A stretch of DNA of 64,000 bases from Paenibacillus sp. FSL A5-0031 (GTDB taxonomy: Bacteria; Bacillota; Bacilli; Paenibacillales; Paenibacillaceae). The translations under genes were made by a program, and so were the position numbers. The notes beneath the pieces are model-generated. The model was not told the origin of the DNA. It saw nothing but the letters and a program-made list of their open reading frames with translations, and ran no database searches. Location: assembly GCF_001956295.1 (NCBI RefSeq), contig NZ_MRTD01000002.1, positions 126,501 to 190,500 of the forward strand, in the 5' to 3' direction. Shown piece after piece: positions 48,004-57,136 of the stretch (within the stretch, counting starts at the first letter, position 1; the number at the start of each line of letters is the position of its first letter).

Positions 48004-48768
48004 TTAATGTGCTTCCTCTTCATCGTGAATGGCAGCTTGTGAAATATATACCATCGTAAGAATCGTGAACAAGAAAGCTTGAATACCGCCTACAAAAAGA
48101 CTGAAGCCCTGCCATGCAACCAGGAACGGCGTACCAATCCAGCCCATCATCAGGATTGTTGCAATCAGTACTTCACCTGCGAAGATGTTAGCGAACAACC
48201 GAAGCGCAAGTGTTACTGGCTTAGCGATTGTCTCAATAAGGTTAACTGGGAAGAATATTGGGTATGGATGGAAATAATGTTTCAAGTAGTGCTTTCTATT
48301 CTGTTTCAGACCAAGGAAATGGACGATTACGAATACGATAAGCGCTAACCCTGCCGTTACTGAAATATCAGCAGTTGGCGATTTCCACCAAGCAAGTTCA
48401 ATATGACCATGCTTCTCATCCAATAATTCCTGCGTAACACCGATATTTTCATTAACAGTAGTAGTTTCGGTTACGATACCGAAAGGCAAACCGAGCAGGT
48501 TGGAGATGAAAATGAACATAATCAGCGTCATTCCTAAAGAAATGAACGGTCTGACTCGTTTTGCAGGCATTGTGCTTGAAATAAAGTTTTGAACGAAATC
48601 AACGACCCATTCCAAAAAGTTCTGCATCTTCGAAGGGTTGTCCACCGAAAGGTTGCGAACAGCCAGCTTAGCGATCAAGAACGTCACAATGACTGAAACC
48701 ACAAGTGCTACCAAGGTCGAAATGTCAATATTAAACGGCCCCAGTGGCATCACCGGAAATTCATGCAT
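48004..48768 (-). CDS. atpB: ATP synthase Fo subunit a
   Basis: 254 residues with five or six membrane segments. The essential arginine is in LALRLFANIFAGEVL. It forms the two half-channels for protons beside the c-ring. A longer extramembrane loop (residues about 100-125, TTTVNENIGVTQELLDEKHG) lies in the middle. Confidence 0.96.
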   Translation of the reverse strand: MHEFPVMPLGPFNIDISTLVALVVSVIVTFLIAKLAVRNLSVDNPSKMQNFLEWVVDFVQNFISSTMPAKRVRPFISLGMTLIMFIFISNLLGLPFGIVTETTTVNENIGVTQELLDEKHGHIELAWWKSPTADISVTAGLALIVFVIVHFLGLKQNRKHYLKHYFHPYPIFFPVNLIETIAKPVTLALRLFANIFAGEVLIATILMMGWIGTPFLVAWQGFSLFVGGIQAFLFTILTMVYISQAAIHDEEEAH

Positions 48769-48790
48769 CTAAAATTTTCACCCCTTTCCG

Positions 48791-49159
48791 CTAAGATTGT
48801 CGTTTATTGTGAATATATGCTGCTACCAAAAGAATAAACGGCATGACCATACAGCCAGCTAACGCGGCCGGCATGCTGAGATCCTCCGGAAAACGATAGG
48901 CGATCATGGCAACCAGCAACACTGTTGCGATGCGGTTTCCTAGACCAAGACCTCTCTTGCGTGGTCCAACCCCCGCTGCTCCTAGGGTGACCATTTCTAC
49001 TCTGCGTCTTAGTAAAAACGCATTCATGGAACTTGCTGCCAATCCCACAAGAAGACCGAGAGACACCGTACGCCAGTCCGGCAAGAAAGCCCATACAATT
49101 AGGCATACCGCCATTGCATAAATAAGCGTACGTAATGCTGTCTTCATTATTTTATCCAT
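48791..49159 (-). CDS. atpI: ATP synthase assembly protein I-type membrane protein
   Basis: 122 residues from the ATG at 49159, preceded by GGAGGACGCCG; the longer frame to 49261 overlaps atpZ and lacks family features. It has four membrane segments (TLIYAMAVCLIVWAFL and LGLLVGLAASSMNAFLL among them) and the basic loop RRRVEMVTLG. AtpI helps assemble the c-ring and is non-essential in bacilli. The start lies within the last codons of atpZ. Confidence 0.88.
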   Translation of the reverse strand: MDKIMKTALRTLIYAMAVCLIVWAFLPDWRTVSLGLLVGLAASSMNAFLLRRRVEMVTLGAAGVGPRKRGLGLGNRIATVLLVAMIAYRFPEDLSMPAALAGCMVMPFILLVAAYIHNKRQS

Positions 49160-49385
49160 CGGCGTCCTCCATAACCTTCTTAACAAGCAGAATGGCTGAG
49201 AGTAGTCCGACAGCCAGACCGACCAGTATGCCACCGAGCGTCCATCCCTTCGCGTCCCCAAAACGGTTCCCGAGAGAAGAGCCGATCCAATAGCCTAAAA
49301 AGATACATACAGCGACTTGCAATCCGAGTGCGCCGACTAGTCCGGCTGCGAGCAGTGGATTGTCCCTTCTGTCCTTTTTATTCAT
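49152..49385 (-). CDS. atpZ: AtpZ/AtpI-family small membrane protein
   Basis: 77 residues with two membrane segments (LLAAGLVGALGLQVAVCIFL and TLGGILVGLAVGLLSAILLV). The glycine-rich turn GSSLGNRFGDAKGWT is typical of AtpZ, and the C-terminus is short and acidic. AtpZ, with AtpI, has been linked to Mg2+/Ca2+ transport in some bacilli and to complex assembly. First gene of the atp operon, with AGGGG before the ATG and the promoter at 49414-49443. Confidence 0.85.
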   Translation of the reverse strand: MNKKDRRDNPLLAAGLVGALGLQVAVCIFLGYWIGSSLGNRFGDAKGWTLGGILVGLAVGLLSAILLVKKVMEDADG

Positions 49386-49413
49386 GGTTCATACCCCTGT
49401 CAATCCTCATTTA

Positions 49414-49443
49414 TTTTATCCAAGCCACAACACGTTTGTCAAT
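49414..49443 (-). promoter_or_regulatory. sigma-A promoter of the atp operon
   Basis: TTGACA (49443-49438, exact) and TAAAAT (49419-49414) are 18 bases apart on the minus strand, about 30 bases before atpZ. Confidence 0.75.
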
Positions 49444-49575
49444 TGAAATCACTGCAAACTTTTGGTGAATTGATCGACCAAAACCCTTGATACATAAGGT
49501 GTTGTGCGTCCCGGAAACCGTACAGTACTACTGTATGCTGTACATTCGCCTCTCAGCTCATCACTCCTGTGTAAT

Positions 49576-50724
49576 CTATGAACGTTCTGTGAACGAAACA
49601 GGACGATCCTTTAGTCTGCCAAAATGATGCAAGATCGCATCTACAATACGCTCGGAAGCGGTGCCATCCCCATAAGGGTTGGCAGCTTGACTCATGCGAG
49701 AATACAGCTGAGAATCAGTTAGCAGTGCATGAGCTCTGCTGTACACCAGCTCCTCATTTGTACCTACCAACTCTAGCGTTCCTGCTTCGATGCCCTCTGG
49801 ACGCTCTGTCGTATCGCGAAGCACGAGAGTCGGCACGCCAAACGATGGAGCCTCTTCTTGCAAACCGCCGGAATCCGTCATAATCATAAAAGCATGCGGG
49901 TAGAAGTTGTGGAACTCGAATACATCCAGCGGATCAATCAAGCGAATACGCGGATGATCGCCCAAAATTTCATTCGCAGGCTCTCTGACCGCTGGATTCG
50001 GATGTACCGCATACACGACTACCACATCTTCGTGCTCGTCGGCGATTCGTTTCACCGCTCTGAAAATATTGCGATGCGGTTCTCCTAACGCTTCACGACG
50101 ATGTGCTGTCATGAGAATCATCCGTTTCCCTTTAGCCCAGTCGATGACCGGATGCGAGAAAGACTCATCCACCGTATATTGGAATACATCAGTAGCGGTG
50201 TTCCCAGTCACATAAATGGCAGCATCCGACTTGTTCTCTTTGCGTAAATTGTTCGCCGACCATTCTGTCGGAGCAAAATGCACATCTGAGAGCACGCCGG
50301 CAAGCTGCCGATTCATTTCTTCCGGATACGGAGAAAGCTTATTCCAAGTACGAAGCCCCGCCTCAACGTGGCCAACTTTTATTTGCTTAAGAAACGCTGC
50401 ATAGCTTGCTAGAAACGTTGTCTGTGTATCGCCATGAACAAGCACGATATCAGGCTTCGCTTGCGTTAGAACAGGATCAAGCCCTTCTAGCACGCGAACA
50501 GTCGTCTCCGTTAACGTTTGACGATCCTTCATCACATTCAAATCGTAATTTGGATGAATTTCAAAAAAATCGAGTACCTGATCAAGCATCTGGCGATGCT
50601 GCGCAGTTACACAAACGATCGATTCGATTTCATCCTCTCGCTTCTGGAGCTCGAGTACGAGCGGCGCCATCTTGACTGCCTCCGGACGTGTTCCAAAAAT
50701 AGTCATTACCTTCAGTTTAGACAA
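49576..50724 (-). CDS. mnaA: UDP-N-acetylglucosamine 2-epimerase (non-hydrolysing)
   Basis: 382 residues. Interconverts UDP-GlcNAc and UDP-ManNAc, giving the ManNAc of teichoic acid linkage units or other surface glycans. Family stretches: IFGTRPEAVKMAPLVLEL, VHGDTQTTFLASYAAFL, VEAGLRTWNKLSPYPEEMNRQ and TDSGGLQEEAPSFGVPTLVLRD. The start is a TTG at 50724 with AGGAGTGG upstream. It lies 38 bases after upp in the same unit, as in bacilli. Confidence 0.93.
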   Translation of the reverse strand: MSKLKVMTIFGTRPEAVKMAPLVLELQKREDEIESIVCVTAQHRQMLDQVLDFFEIHPNYDLNVMKDRQTLTETTVRVLEGLDPVLTQAKPDIVLVHGDTQTTFLASYAAFLKQIKVGHVEAGLRTWNKLSPYPEEMNRQLAGVLSDVHFAPTEWSANNLRKENKSDAAIYVTGNTATDVFQYTVDESFSHPVIDWAKGKRMILMTAHRREALGEPHRNIFRAVKRIADEHEDVVVVYAVHPNPAVREPANEILGDHPRIRLIDPLDVFEFHNFYPHAFMIMTDSGGLQEEAPSFGVPTLVLRDTTERPEGIEAGTLELVGTNEELVYSRAHALLTDSQLYSRMSQAANPYGDGTASERIVDAILHHFGRLKDRPVSFTERS

Positions 50725-50762
50725 AAGATTCCACTCCTATTATCATTTCATACGATACTGTG

Positions 50763-51392
50763 CTAATTTGTTCCGAACATGCGGTCTCCAGCATCGCCTA
50801 GACCAGGGATGATGTAGCCTCTTTCATCCAGACGCTCATCGAGTGCGGCGATATAAATATCGACATCAGGATGCGCTTCTTGAACAGCCTTCACGCCCTC
50901 CGGAGCAGCAATAAGACACATTAATTTAATTTGATCGCAATTATGATTTTTCAGTGAATTGATCGCTGCGATAGCAGAGCCGCCAGTAGCAAGCATCGGA
51001 TCGATAACAATAAGCAGACGATTCGGTGCATCTGTAGGCAAATTAATGTAATACTCTTTAGGCTGGAGCGTTTCATGATCTCTCGCTAGACCGATATGCC
51101 CTACCTTTGCCGATGGAATCAGCTTCAATATACCGTCAACCATCCCAAGACCAGCGCGCAAAATAGGCACAAGCCCAAGCATTCTTCCGGATACAACCTT
51201 CGAATCCGTCTCGGCTACAGGCGTCTGCACCTTAATCGTATCAAGCGGTATTTCTCTCGTAATTTCGTAAGACATCAATGTTGCAACTTCATCAACCAAT
51301 TCCCGAAAATCTTTTGTATTCGTTTCTTTATTCCGAATAAAAGTCAGCTTATGCTGAATTAACGGATGGTCGCAAATAATTACTTTGCTCAT
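50763..51392 (-). CDS. upp: uracil phosphoribosyltransferase
   Basis: 209 residues. Salvages uracil with PRPP to UMP. The PRPP-binding loop reads [20 protein letters not shown], and the uracil-site C-terminus is [30 protein letters not shown] between GGGAGG and the start region is typical. Upstream lies an extended -10 promoter. Located between the atp cluster and the glyA side as in B. subtilis, although other genes now stand between. Confidence 0.96.
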   Translation of the reverse strand: MSKVIICDHPLIQHKLTFIRNKETNTKDFRELVDEVATLMSYEITREIPLDTIKVQTPVAETDSKVVSGRMLGLVPILRAGLGMVDGILKLIPSAKVGHIGLARDHETLQPKEYYINLPTDAPNRLLIVIDPMLATGGSAIAAINSLKNHNCDQIKLMCLIAAPEGVKAVQEAHPDVDIYIAALDERLDERGYIIPGLGDAGDRMFGTN

Positions 51393-51453
51393 GGAGCGGT
51401 ATTCCTCCCGTTTGTTGTTGTTATTGTATAGTAGTCTTCACACAATCCCGTAT

Positions 51454-51485
51454 ATTATAGCATTGTAAACAAGCCCTTGCATCTC
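51454..51485 (-). promoter_or_regulatory. extended -10 promoter of upp-mnaA
   Basis: TATAAT (51459-51454) is preceded by TGC, giving the extended -10 TGCTATAAT on the minus strand. The -35 (ATGCAA) is poor, as is common for extended -10 promoters. The leader before upp is about 55 bases. Confidence 0.55.
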
Positions 51486-51560
51486 GAGTTTTGTGTTTTC
51501 GCAAATAAAGGCCAGTGATTCCAAAAATAGGAGTCATAGGCCGCTGTAAGTATATTCCTT

Positions 51561-52658
51561 TTAACTGCTGCAGCCTCCGCCGCCGCAGGATGATCCGCCG
51601 CTGTCTCCACCGCTTCCGCAGGAGGAATCCCCGCCTGATCCGCTATCTCCGCCGTCACTTCCGCACGAATGGTCATCTCTTCCATCGTCGGATGAGCCGC
51701 TGCAAGCATAAGTGGAATCGCCGCTTCCATTCGCTTTACGTTCCTCTTCATTTTGAGCTTGATCCATCTGCTGGGCAAAATCATTCGGGTGCGATATAGA
51801 ATTGTAAATGAGAAGGCCTGATAATAGGCCCGTTGCTCCTAAAACAGGATCATACCCATAGCTGCTCGCGGAGCTAGGCTCTTTCCCGTAAGGCGCTTTG
51901 CCCTTTCCAGCAGCCAAAAGCTGCGATTTGGCTCTATCTATCATGTAGTTAGCTGTCGCTTTCAAATCATAATGTCTCTCTGTCGTACTCACGTTAAACC
52001 ATTGCTTGCGCAGCTCTTCTGTACTCCAGCCAGCAAGCTCCTCCAGCCGTTGCTCCGACATTTGCGTTCGGTAAAAAGCTCCCCATATTCTGCCGCTAAC
52101 CGGCGCCTGTCCAAACAGCTCGCCATAAGCCCAGTCGAACATGGCTCTTTCTCCCGGGAGCGGCTGCGCACCTGGCGCATGAGGCGCATGATGAATCATT
52201 GCACCTGAGAATTTCATGCAAAACTGTTCATACTCCCTCGTGAACATAAGCATTTCATGCCATACCGCATCAACCTGCTTGCTATACATAGGAACACTGC
52301 GCATGATGCCGCACATAAGAAAATATCGCTTCAGCTCAAACCAGGTCCAATTCCATTCTTTATCTGATATTTTGGGGAATTCCTTTAATACCCTGTCCTT
52401 CACTCGGCTCTCAAAATCGATACCTAGCGCCGACTCCAAGCGTTCCGCCGCGGTTCTCGCAGGGTGCCCATACGGCACGCCAAGTGCAGTCGGCAGCTCG
52501 GCATTTGGCCAAGGTGTAAACGCATTGGTACGACCAGCATATTCTCTGCCTCTGCCGCCTGATTGTGCGATAAATTTTGAGGATTTCGAAATTGCAAATA
52601 CGACGATGATAATCAGTACTATCACAAATATAATTGGAATAATCACTAAACTCCCCAT
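51561..52658 (-). CDS. membrane-anchored protein with GRDP-like domain and Gly/Ser/Cys-rich tail
   Basis: 365 residues. An N-terminal membrane segment (LVIIPIIFVIVLIIIVVFAI) is followed by a soluble domain of about 230 residues. The stretch VDAVWHEMLMFTREYEQFC then IHHAPH is reminiscent of glycine-rich-domain protein (GRDP, PF07173-type) sequences. The last 50 residues are Gly/Ser/Asp-rich with five cysteines (ending SSCGGGGCSS). The tail looks suited to metal binding, disulphide cross-linking or surface display, but no function is established. It is a single gene between upp and the opp operon, with GGGAGGAAGAG before the ATG. Domain call is by eye and moderate. Confidence 0.65.
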   Translation of the reverse strand: MGSLVIIPIIFVIVLIIIVVFAISKSSKFIAQSGGRGREYAGRTNAFTPWPNAELPTALGVPYGHPARTAAERLESALGIDFESRVKDRVLKEFPKISDKEWNWTWFELKRYFLMCGIMRSVPMYSKQVDAVWHEMLMFTREYEQFCMKFSGAMIHHAPHAPGAQPLPGERAMFDWAYGELFGQAPVSGRIWGAFYRTQMSEQRLEELAGWSTEELRKQWFNVSTTERHYDLKATANYMIDRAKSQLLAAGKGKAPYGKEPSSASSYGYDPVLGATGLLSGLLIYNSISHPNDFAQQMDQAQNEEERKANGSGDSTYACSGSSDDGRDDHSCGSDGGDSGSGGDSSCGSGGDSGGSSCGGGGCSS

Positions 52659-52950
52659 CTCTTCCTCCCACGTCGGTTCGTCTTACCCATATATTAACAC
52701 ATCTCCTAATCGCACGGGTCATCAGGATAATGAAGGTCACACATAAAATCGAGGCTCTCTTCTGAATAGAAGCCTTTAAACAGCGCTGTATTGCCCTGTA
52801 TGCCTGCTTCATCATACGGGAGAGCTTCCCCTCTGTTAACCCCGCAGTGTCCAGTACAATCGCTCTACGAACCTGCTCCTTGCACTTGCATACTCCGAAG
52901 CCGCTCTCTTCAAGCTTATATAGTGAGCCTTGAATTCATCATGTAAACTT

Positions 52951-53145
52951 CTATCCACAATCAGTATAAAAATAATTATATATTTATTAAAAAAACGCTT
53001 GAATGATAAACTATCCACATTTTTGATATGAGTTATCCACAATTGTCCACATATTATCAACATTTTTGTGCACAACCTACTAAAAACAAAAAAAGATGAA
53101 GCAGGAATCATCCTTGCTCCATCTTTTTTCAAAAACTTATTCACA
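52951..53145 (+). other. cluster of DnaA-box-like 9-mers
   Basis: One perfect box TTATCCACA (53033-53041) stands with near matches CTATCCACA (52951, 53011), TTGTCCACA (53043), TTATCAACA (53054) and TTATTCACA (53137). All read in the same direction. The 45 bases from 52960 are almost pure A/T. This is origin-like spacing, though dnaA, dnaN and other replication genes are absent from the window. Confidence 0.6.
53088..53123 (-). terminator. intrinsic terminator of the opp operon
   Basis: Stem GATGAAGCAGGA (53095-53106) with TCCTTGCTCCATC (53111-53123) has mismatches and is followed on the minus strand by TTTTTTTG. It lies inside the DnaA-box cluster. Confidence 0.75.
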
Positions 53146-53175
53146 ACTAGCTTTATGCTAGATAATTGATAATGA

Positions 53176-54138
53176 TTAAACTGACGCGTAGTGACAAGCA
53201 GCAAAATGCCCTTTTCTCACTTCAAGCAGAGCTGGCTCATCCACCTTGCATTTGTTTGTCGCAATCGGACAACGCGTATGGAACTGGCAGCCTGTAGGCG
53301 GATTGATTGGGCTAGGCAAATCGCCAGTCAATACAATACGCTCACGAGTCGCTTCAATTTCCGGGTCTGGAATCGGAATAGCCGAAAGCAGAGCCCTAGT
53401 ATAAGGGTGAGCAGGGCTCGCATACAGCTCGCTGCTCTCTGCAAGCTCAACGATTTTACCAAGATACATAACCGCTACACGATCGCTTATATGCTTAACC
53501 ATGGACAAATCATGCGCGATAAACAAGTAAGTTAAACCCATCTTGCGCTGCAGATCCATCATCAAGTTAACAACCTGCGCTTGGATAGATACGTCGAGCG
53601 CTGAGATCGGCTCATCTGCAATGATGAAGCGCGGATCAACGGCAAGCGCGCGTGCAATACCAATACGCTGTCTTTGACCGCCAGAGAATTCATGCGGATA
53701 CCTTGTAGCGTGGTCTGGATTAAGACCGACGACATCCAGCAGGTTCTCAACTCTGTGCTTGCGCTCTTTCTTGCTTGCAACAAGCTTGTGAATATCAAGC
53801 GCTTCTCCGATGATGTCCATAACCGTCATACGCGGGTTTAATGATGCGTAAGGATCTTGGAATATCATTTGCATATCACGGCGAAGCTCTTTTAGCTTAG
53901 GGCCCTTCAACTTATAAATATCTTGCCCGTCGAAGTTAACACCGCCGCTAGTTGGTTCATACAGCCGCATAATAGTACGACCAGCTGTTGATTTTCCGCA
54001 GCCGGACTCACCAACTACGCCGACCGTTTCTCCTTTTTTGATGGAGAAAGATATATCATTAACAGCGTGGAGCGTCGCTCCTCCGCCTAAATTAAACGAT
54101 TTACGCAAATTATTAATTTCAATTAATGGCGCACTCAT
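53176..54138 (-). CDS. oppF: oligopeptide ABC transporter ATP-binding protein OppF
   Basis: 320 residues from the ATG at 54138 (GGGAGG upstream), overlapping the oppD stop as ATGA. Walker [10 protein letters not shown], signature [17 protein letters not shown] and Walker [13 protein letters not shown] are present. The C-terminal oligopeptide-type extension has [14 protein letters not shown], a cysteine pattern that can hold an iron-sulphur cluster. One of two ATPases driving peptide import. Last gene of the operon. Confidence 0.94.
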   Translation of the reverse strand: MSAPLIEINNLRKSFNLGGGATLHAVNDISFSIKKGETVGVVGESGCGKSTAGRTIMRLYEPTSGGVNFDGQDIYKLKGPKLKELRRDMQMIFQDPYASLNPRMTVMDIIGEALDIHKLVASKKERKHRVENLLDVVGLNPDHATRYPHEFSGGQRQRIGIARALAVDPRFIIADEPISALDVSIQAQVVNLMMDLQRKMGLTYLFIAHDLSMVKHISDRVAVMYLGKIVELAESSELYASPAHPYTRALLSAIPIPDPEIEATRERIVLTGDLPSPINPPTGCQFHTRCPIATNKCKVDEPALLEVRKGHFAACHYASV

Positions 54139-55136
54139 ACTGACACCTCCCGATTTGCATAAGGATGTGCTAGCCAGCATGCCGACTCATGATTCTCATT
54201 GCCATCCACTGGGAGCAATTCGGGATCATTGTCAACGCAAACCCGCATGGCTTCATCACATCGAGCACAGAAGCTGCAGCCCGTCGGCGGCTTGATCAAA
54301 TCCGGCGGCATACCGTAAATCGGTACCAACGGCTCTTCCTTCTTCTGGTCAAGACGAGGAAGGGAGCGCAGCAAACCTCTTGTATAAGGATGCTTAGGGT
54401 TTTTGAAAATCTCCCATTTCGTACCGGTTTCCACAACCTTGCCTGCATACATAACGATAACGCGGTCACACATATCTGCTACAACGCCTAAATCATGCGT
54501 AATAAGAATAATAGAAGTGCCAAGCTTTTGCTGCAAGTCCTTCATGACTCGCATAATTTGCGCTTGAATTGTAACGTCTAGTGCCGTTGTTGGCTCATCC
54601 GCAATAAGAAGCGATGGGTTGCATGCAAGCGCGATAGCAATCATTGCCCGTTGACGCATGCCTCCAGAGAACTGATGCGGATACTGATTAACTCGCGAAG
54701 CAGGGTTCGGAATACCTACAAGATCAAGCATCTCAACCGCGCGCGCAGTCGCTTTTGCACCGCTTATTCCTTGATGCTTAATTAGTCCCTCTGTAATTTG
54801 ACGGCCAATCGTTAGCGTAGGGTTAAGAGAGGTCATTGGATCCTGAAAGATCATCCCCATCTCTTTACCACGAATGTCCTCCATTTGATTATTGGACATT
54901 TTCAAAATTTCTTGGCCTTTAAACATAATCGATCCTTTAGTATCGGCCGGAGGCGATGGAATCAAACGCATGAGCGATTGTGCAGTTACACTTTTGCCGC
55001 AACCGGACTCCCCAACGATGGCTACTGCCTCGCCTTTGTTGACGTGAAAATTCACACCGCGAACCGCTTTAACGATACCGCCTCGAACTTTGAAATTAAC
55101 ACGAAGGTCTTTTACTTCAAGTAATTTCTCCATCAT
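54135..55136 (-). CDS. oppD: oligopeptide ABC transporter ATP-binding protein OppD
   Basis: 333 residues with Walker [15 protein letters not shown], signature [17 protein letters not shown] and Walker [13 protein letters not shown]. The C-terminal cysteine-containing extension reads [15 protein letters not shown]. Partner ATPase of OppF, at the cytoplasmic face. Ten bases after oppC, co-transcribed. Confidence 0.94.
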   Translation of the reverse strand: MMEKLLEVKDLRVNFKVRGGIVKAVRGVNFHVNKGEAVAIVGESGCGKSVTAQSLMRLIPSPPADTKGSIMFKGQEILKMSNNQMEDIRGKEMGMIFQDPMTSLNPTLTIGRQITEGLIKHQGISGAKATARAVEMLDLVGIPNPASRVNQYPHQFSGGMRQRAMIAIALACNPSLLIADEPTTALDVTIQAQIMRVMKDLQQKLGTSIILITHDLGVVADMCDRVIVMYAGKVVETGTKWEIFKNPKHPYTRGLLRSLPRLDQKKEEPLVPIYGMPPDLIKPPTGCSFCARCDEAMRVCVDNDPELLPVDGNENHESACWLAHPYANREVSV

Positions 55137-55146
55137 TGACCACCTC

Positions 55147-56070
55147 CTACTTCTTCATTTTCGGATCAAGCGCATCTCTCAGACCATCGCCAAAAATATT
55201 AAAGCAAAGCATCGTAACGCTTATAACTGCTGCTGGGAAAATCATTCTCCAAGGATACAGTGTCCATGCTTTAATTGCATCATTTATCATCGTACCCAAA
55301 GACGCAGCCGGGGATTGAACACCTAGTCCCAAGAAGCTGAGGAATGCCTCTGCGAAGATCGCACTTGGAACAGTAAGCGTCAACGTTACGATAATCGGAC
55401 CCATTGCGTTAGGAATAAGATGTCTGAATAGAATACGTGGAGTGCTTGCGCCAAGCGCTTGAGCAGCCATAACGTATTCTTGATTTTTGAGCTGCATGAT
55501 CTGGCCGCGCACAATCCAAGCCATACTGATCCAACCGGTTATACTAAGCGCAAGCACGATCGTGAACATGCTCGGCTCTAATATGACAATCAAAAGAATG
55601 ATAATAAGCATGCTTGGAATGGAGTATAGAACTTCACAGAAACGGTTCAATATCTCATCGACACGACCGCCGAAGTAACCCATAATTCCACCGATAATTA
55701 CACCAAGAACCAAGTCTGCGAGTGCAGCATATATACCAACCTGCAGAGATATCCCTGCCCCCATCCAAGTACGGGTGAAGAGATCCCGCCCAAGATCGTC
55801 TGTACCAAACCAATAGGTACCGTTAGGATTCAGGTTCTTTTCCTTCAAGTGATTCGTTTGAAAATCCTGCTCTGATATGATCGGGCCAAAAATCGCCATA
55901 AGGGAGACGATAAGCAGCACAATTAAGCTGAACATCGCTATTTTGTTGGAACGCAGACGCAGCCAAGCATCTTTCCATGCCGAGATGCTCTCACGAACAA
56001 CTACTTCCGTGTGCTTCTCATCTTTGTTCAGCTTCGCGAATTGATCCGGCGTAAAGGTCTTATCCTTCAT
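55147..56070 (-). CDS. oppC: oligopeptide ABC transporter permease OppC
   Basis: 307 residues with six membrane segments. The long N-terminal cytoplasmic arm is typical of OppC, as are the HLKEKNLNPNGTYWFGTDDLGRD motif and the EAA loop VMAAQALGASTPRILFRHLIPN. Second membrane channel subunit of the peptide importer. Overlaps oppB by 4 bases. Confidence 0.94.
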   Translation of the reverse strand: MKDKTFTPDQFAKLNKDEKHTEVVVRESISAWKDAWLRLRSNKIAMFSLIVLLIVSLMAIFGPIISEQDFQTNHLKEKNLNPNGTYWFGTDDLGRDLFTRTWMGAGISLQVGIYAALADLVLGVIIGGIMGYFGGRVDEILNRFCEVLYSIPSMLIIILLIVILEPSMFTIVLALSITGWISMAWIVRGQIMQLKNQEYVMAAQALGASTPRILFRHLIPNAMGPIIVTLTLTVPSAIFAEAFLSFLGLGVQSPAASLGTMINDAIKAWTLYPWRMIFPAAVISVTMLCFNIFGDGLRDALDPKMKK

Positions 56071-57002
56071 CCTTTTCCGCCTCCTCTTGTTAGCTTGATA
56101 CGCGGATCGACAAAGCCATAAGCAACGTCAGTCAAGAAACGCGCAACCATCAGGATAATTCCATAAAATAAAGTAAGCCCCATTATGAGCGTATAGTCGC
56201 GGTTAGTAATACTTTGTACAAAATATTTCCCAATTCCACCTATACCAAAAATTTGTTCGACAACGACAGAACCGGTAATAATGTTAGCGGTCATCGGTCC
56301 GATATAAGTTACTACTGGCAAAATAGCATTGCGTAGAGCATGACGAACCAAAATAATGCGGCCGCTGAGACCTTTAGCACGAGCGGTCTTAATGTAATCA
56401 GCGGATAATACTTCTAGCATCGTTGAGCGCGTCAGACGCGCGATAAATGCAGCTGGAAGAAACGAAAGCGCAAGAACAGGCATAATAAAATCTGTAGGAT
56501 CGTTAAGTCCCGATACATTCAGCCAACGCAGCTTGCTGCCTAGGACGAACTGTAAAATTGATGCTGCCAAAAAGTTAGGAATCGATACCCCAAGCACTGC
56601 AATAACAATCGTGAAGCTATCCAAAAATTTACGATGATTAAGAGCTGCAACGATGCCCAGAATCAAACCTAACGCTAGCGACACAATAACGGCAAAAAGG
56701 CCGATTTGCGCAGAGTAAATAAAGCTTTCTTTAATAATGCGAGTAACGGACATATATTGCTGCTTCATTGACATCCCTAAGTCGCCATGAAGCAAATTGT
56801 TCAAATACATCAAATATTGTTTCCATACCGGCTGATCAAGGCCGTACATTTGCAAGAGGTGCTCCCTTATTTTCTCAGGAATAGCCTTCTCCCTAATGAA
56901 GGGATCGCCCGGGATAATTTTCATAAGAAAGAACGTAGCGGACGCAAGAACAAACAACGAGACAAACATGGACAGAAACTTCTTGGATACATATTTTATC
57001 AA
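56067..57002 (-). CDS. oppB: oligopeptide ABC transporter permease OppB
   Basis: 311 residues with six membrane segments. I chose a TTG at 57002 (LIKYVSKKFLSMFV), with AAGGAGG 11 bases away; an open frame continues to 57035 without family features, and an ATT nearer the site is a less usual alternative. The EAA loop reads DYIKTARAKGLSGRIILVRHALRNA. Works with OppC as the membrane pore. Confidence 0.93.
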   Translation of the reverse strand: MIKYVSKKFLSMFVSLFVLASATFFLMKIIPGDPFIREKAIPEKIREHLLQMYGLDQPVWKQYLMYLNNLLHGDLGMSMKQQYMSVTRIIKESFIYSAQIGLFAVIVSLALGLILGIVAALNHRKFLDSFTIVIAVLGVSIPNFLAASILQFVLGSKLRWLNVSGLNDPTDFIMPVLALSFLPAAFIARLTRSTMLEVLSADYIKTARAKGLSGRIILVRHALRNAILPVVTYIGPMTANIITGSVVVEQIFGIGGIGKYFVQSITNRDYTLIMGLTLFYGIILMVARFLTDVAYGFVDPRIKLTRGGGKG

Positions 57003-57080
57003 CGCAATGGACACCTCCTTACAGAATATAAACAAGAAGTAATGCTAAAAAGTGATAAAGCCTGAATCTGTCAACAAGAA

Positions 57081-57113
57081 AGGGATATATGCGGACACCC
57101 CGCATATATCCCT
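57081..57113 (-). other. intercistronic stem-loop between oppA and oppB
   Basis: A perfect 14-base inverted repeat (57081-57094 with 57100-57113, AGGGATATATGCGG) has a 5-base loop. The following minus-strand bases are TTTCTTG, so it is a partial terminator or mRNA stabiliser, keeping oppA more abundant than the permease genes. Confidence 0.7.
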
Positions 57114-57136
57114 AGCTTCAGGTGCTGGAAGGACGA

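Larger units (their letters stand above)
52659..53175. other. intergenic region with DnaA-box cluster
   Basis: About 500 bases without a convincing gene between opp and the tailed membrane protein. The left part holds short, protein-like but startless frames. The right part (52951-53145) holds DnaA-box-like 9-mers, an AT-rich core and the opp terminator. Confidence 0.6.

Noticed and set aside
49510..49545. Nested palindrome GTACAGTACTACTGTA between mnaA and atpZ
   Set aside because: No T-run and no clear match to a known operator; may be a weak cruciform only.
52703..52867. Startless minus-strand frame ending in a protein-like Asp/Cys-rich stretch (FYSEESLDFMCDLHYPDD)
   Set aside because: It begins right after a stop codon and has no ATG, GTG or TTG with a ribosome site; possibly a remnant, but I cannot support a gene.
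52836..53204. Minus-strand frame of 122 codons
   Set aside because: It lies across the DnaA-box cluster and the opp terminator, has no ribosome site and a composition unlike a protein.
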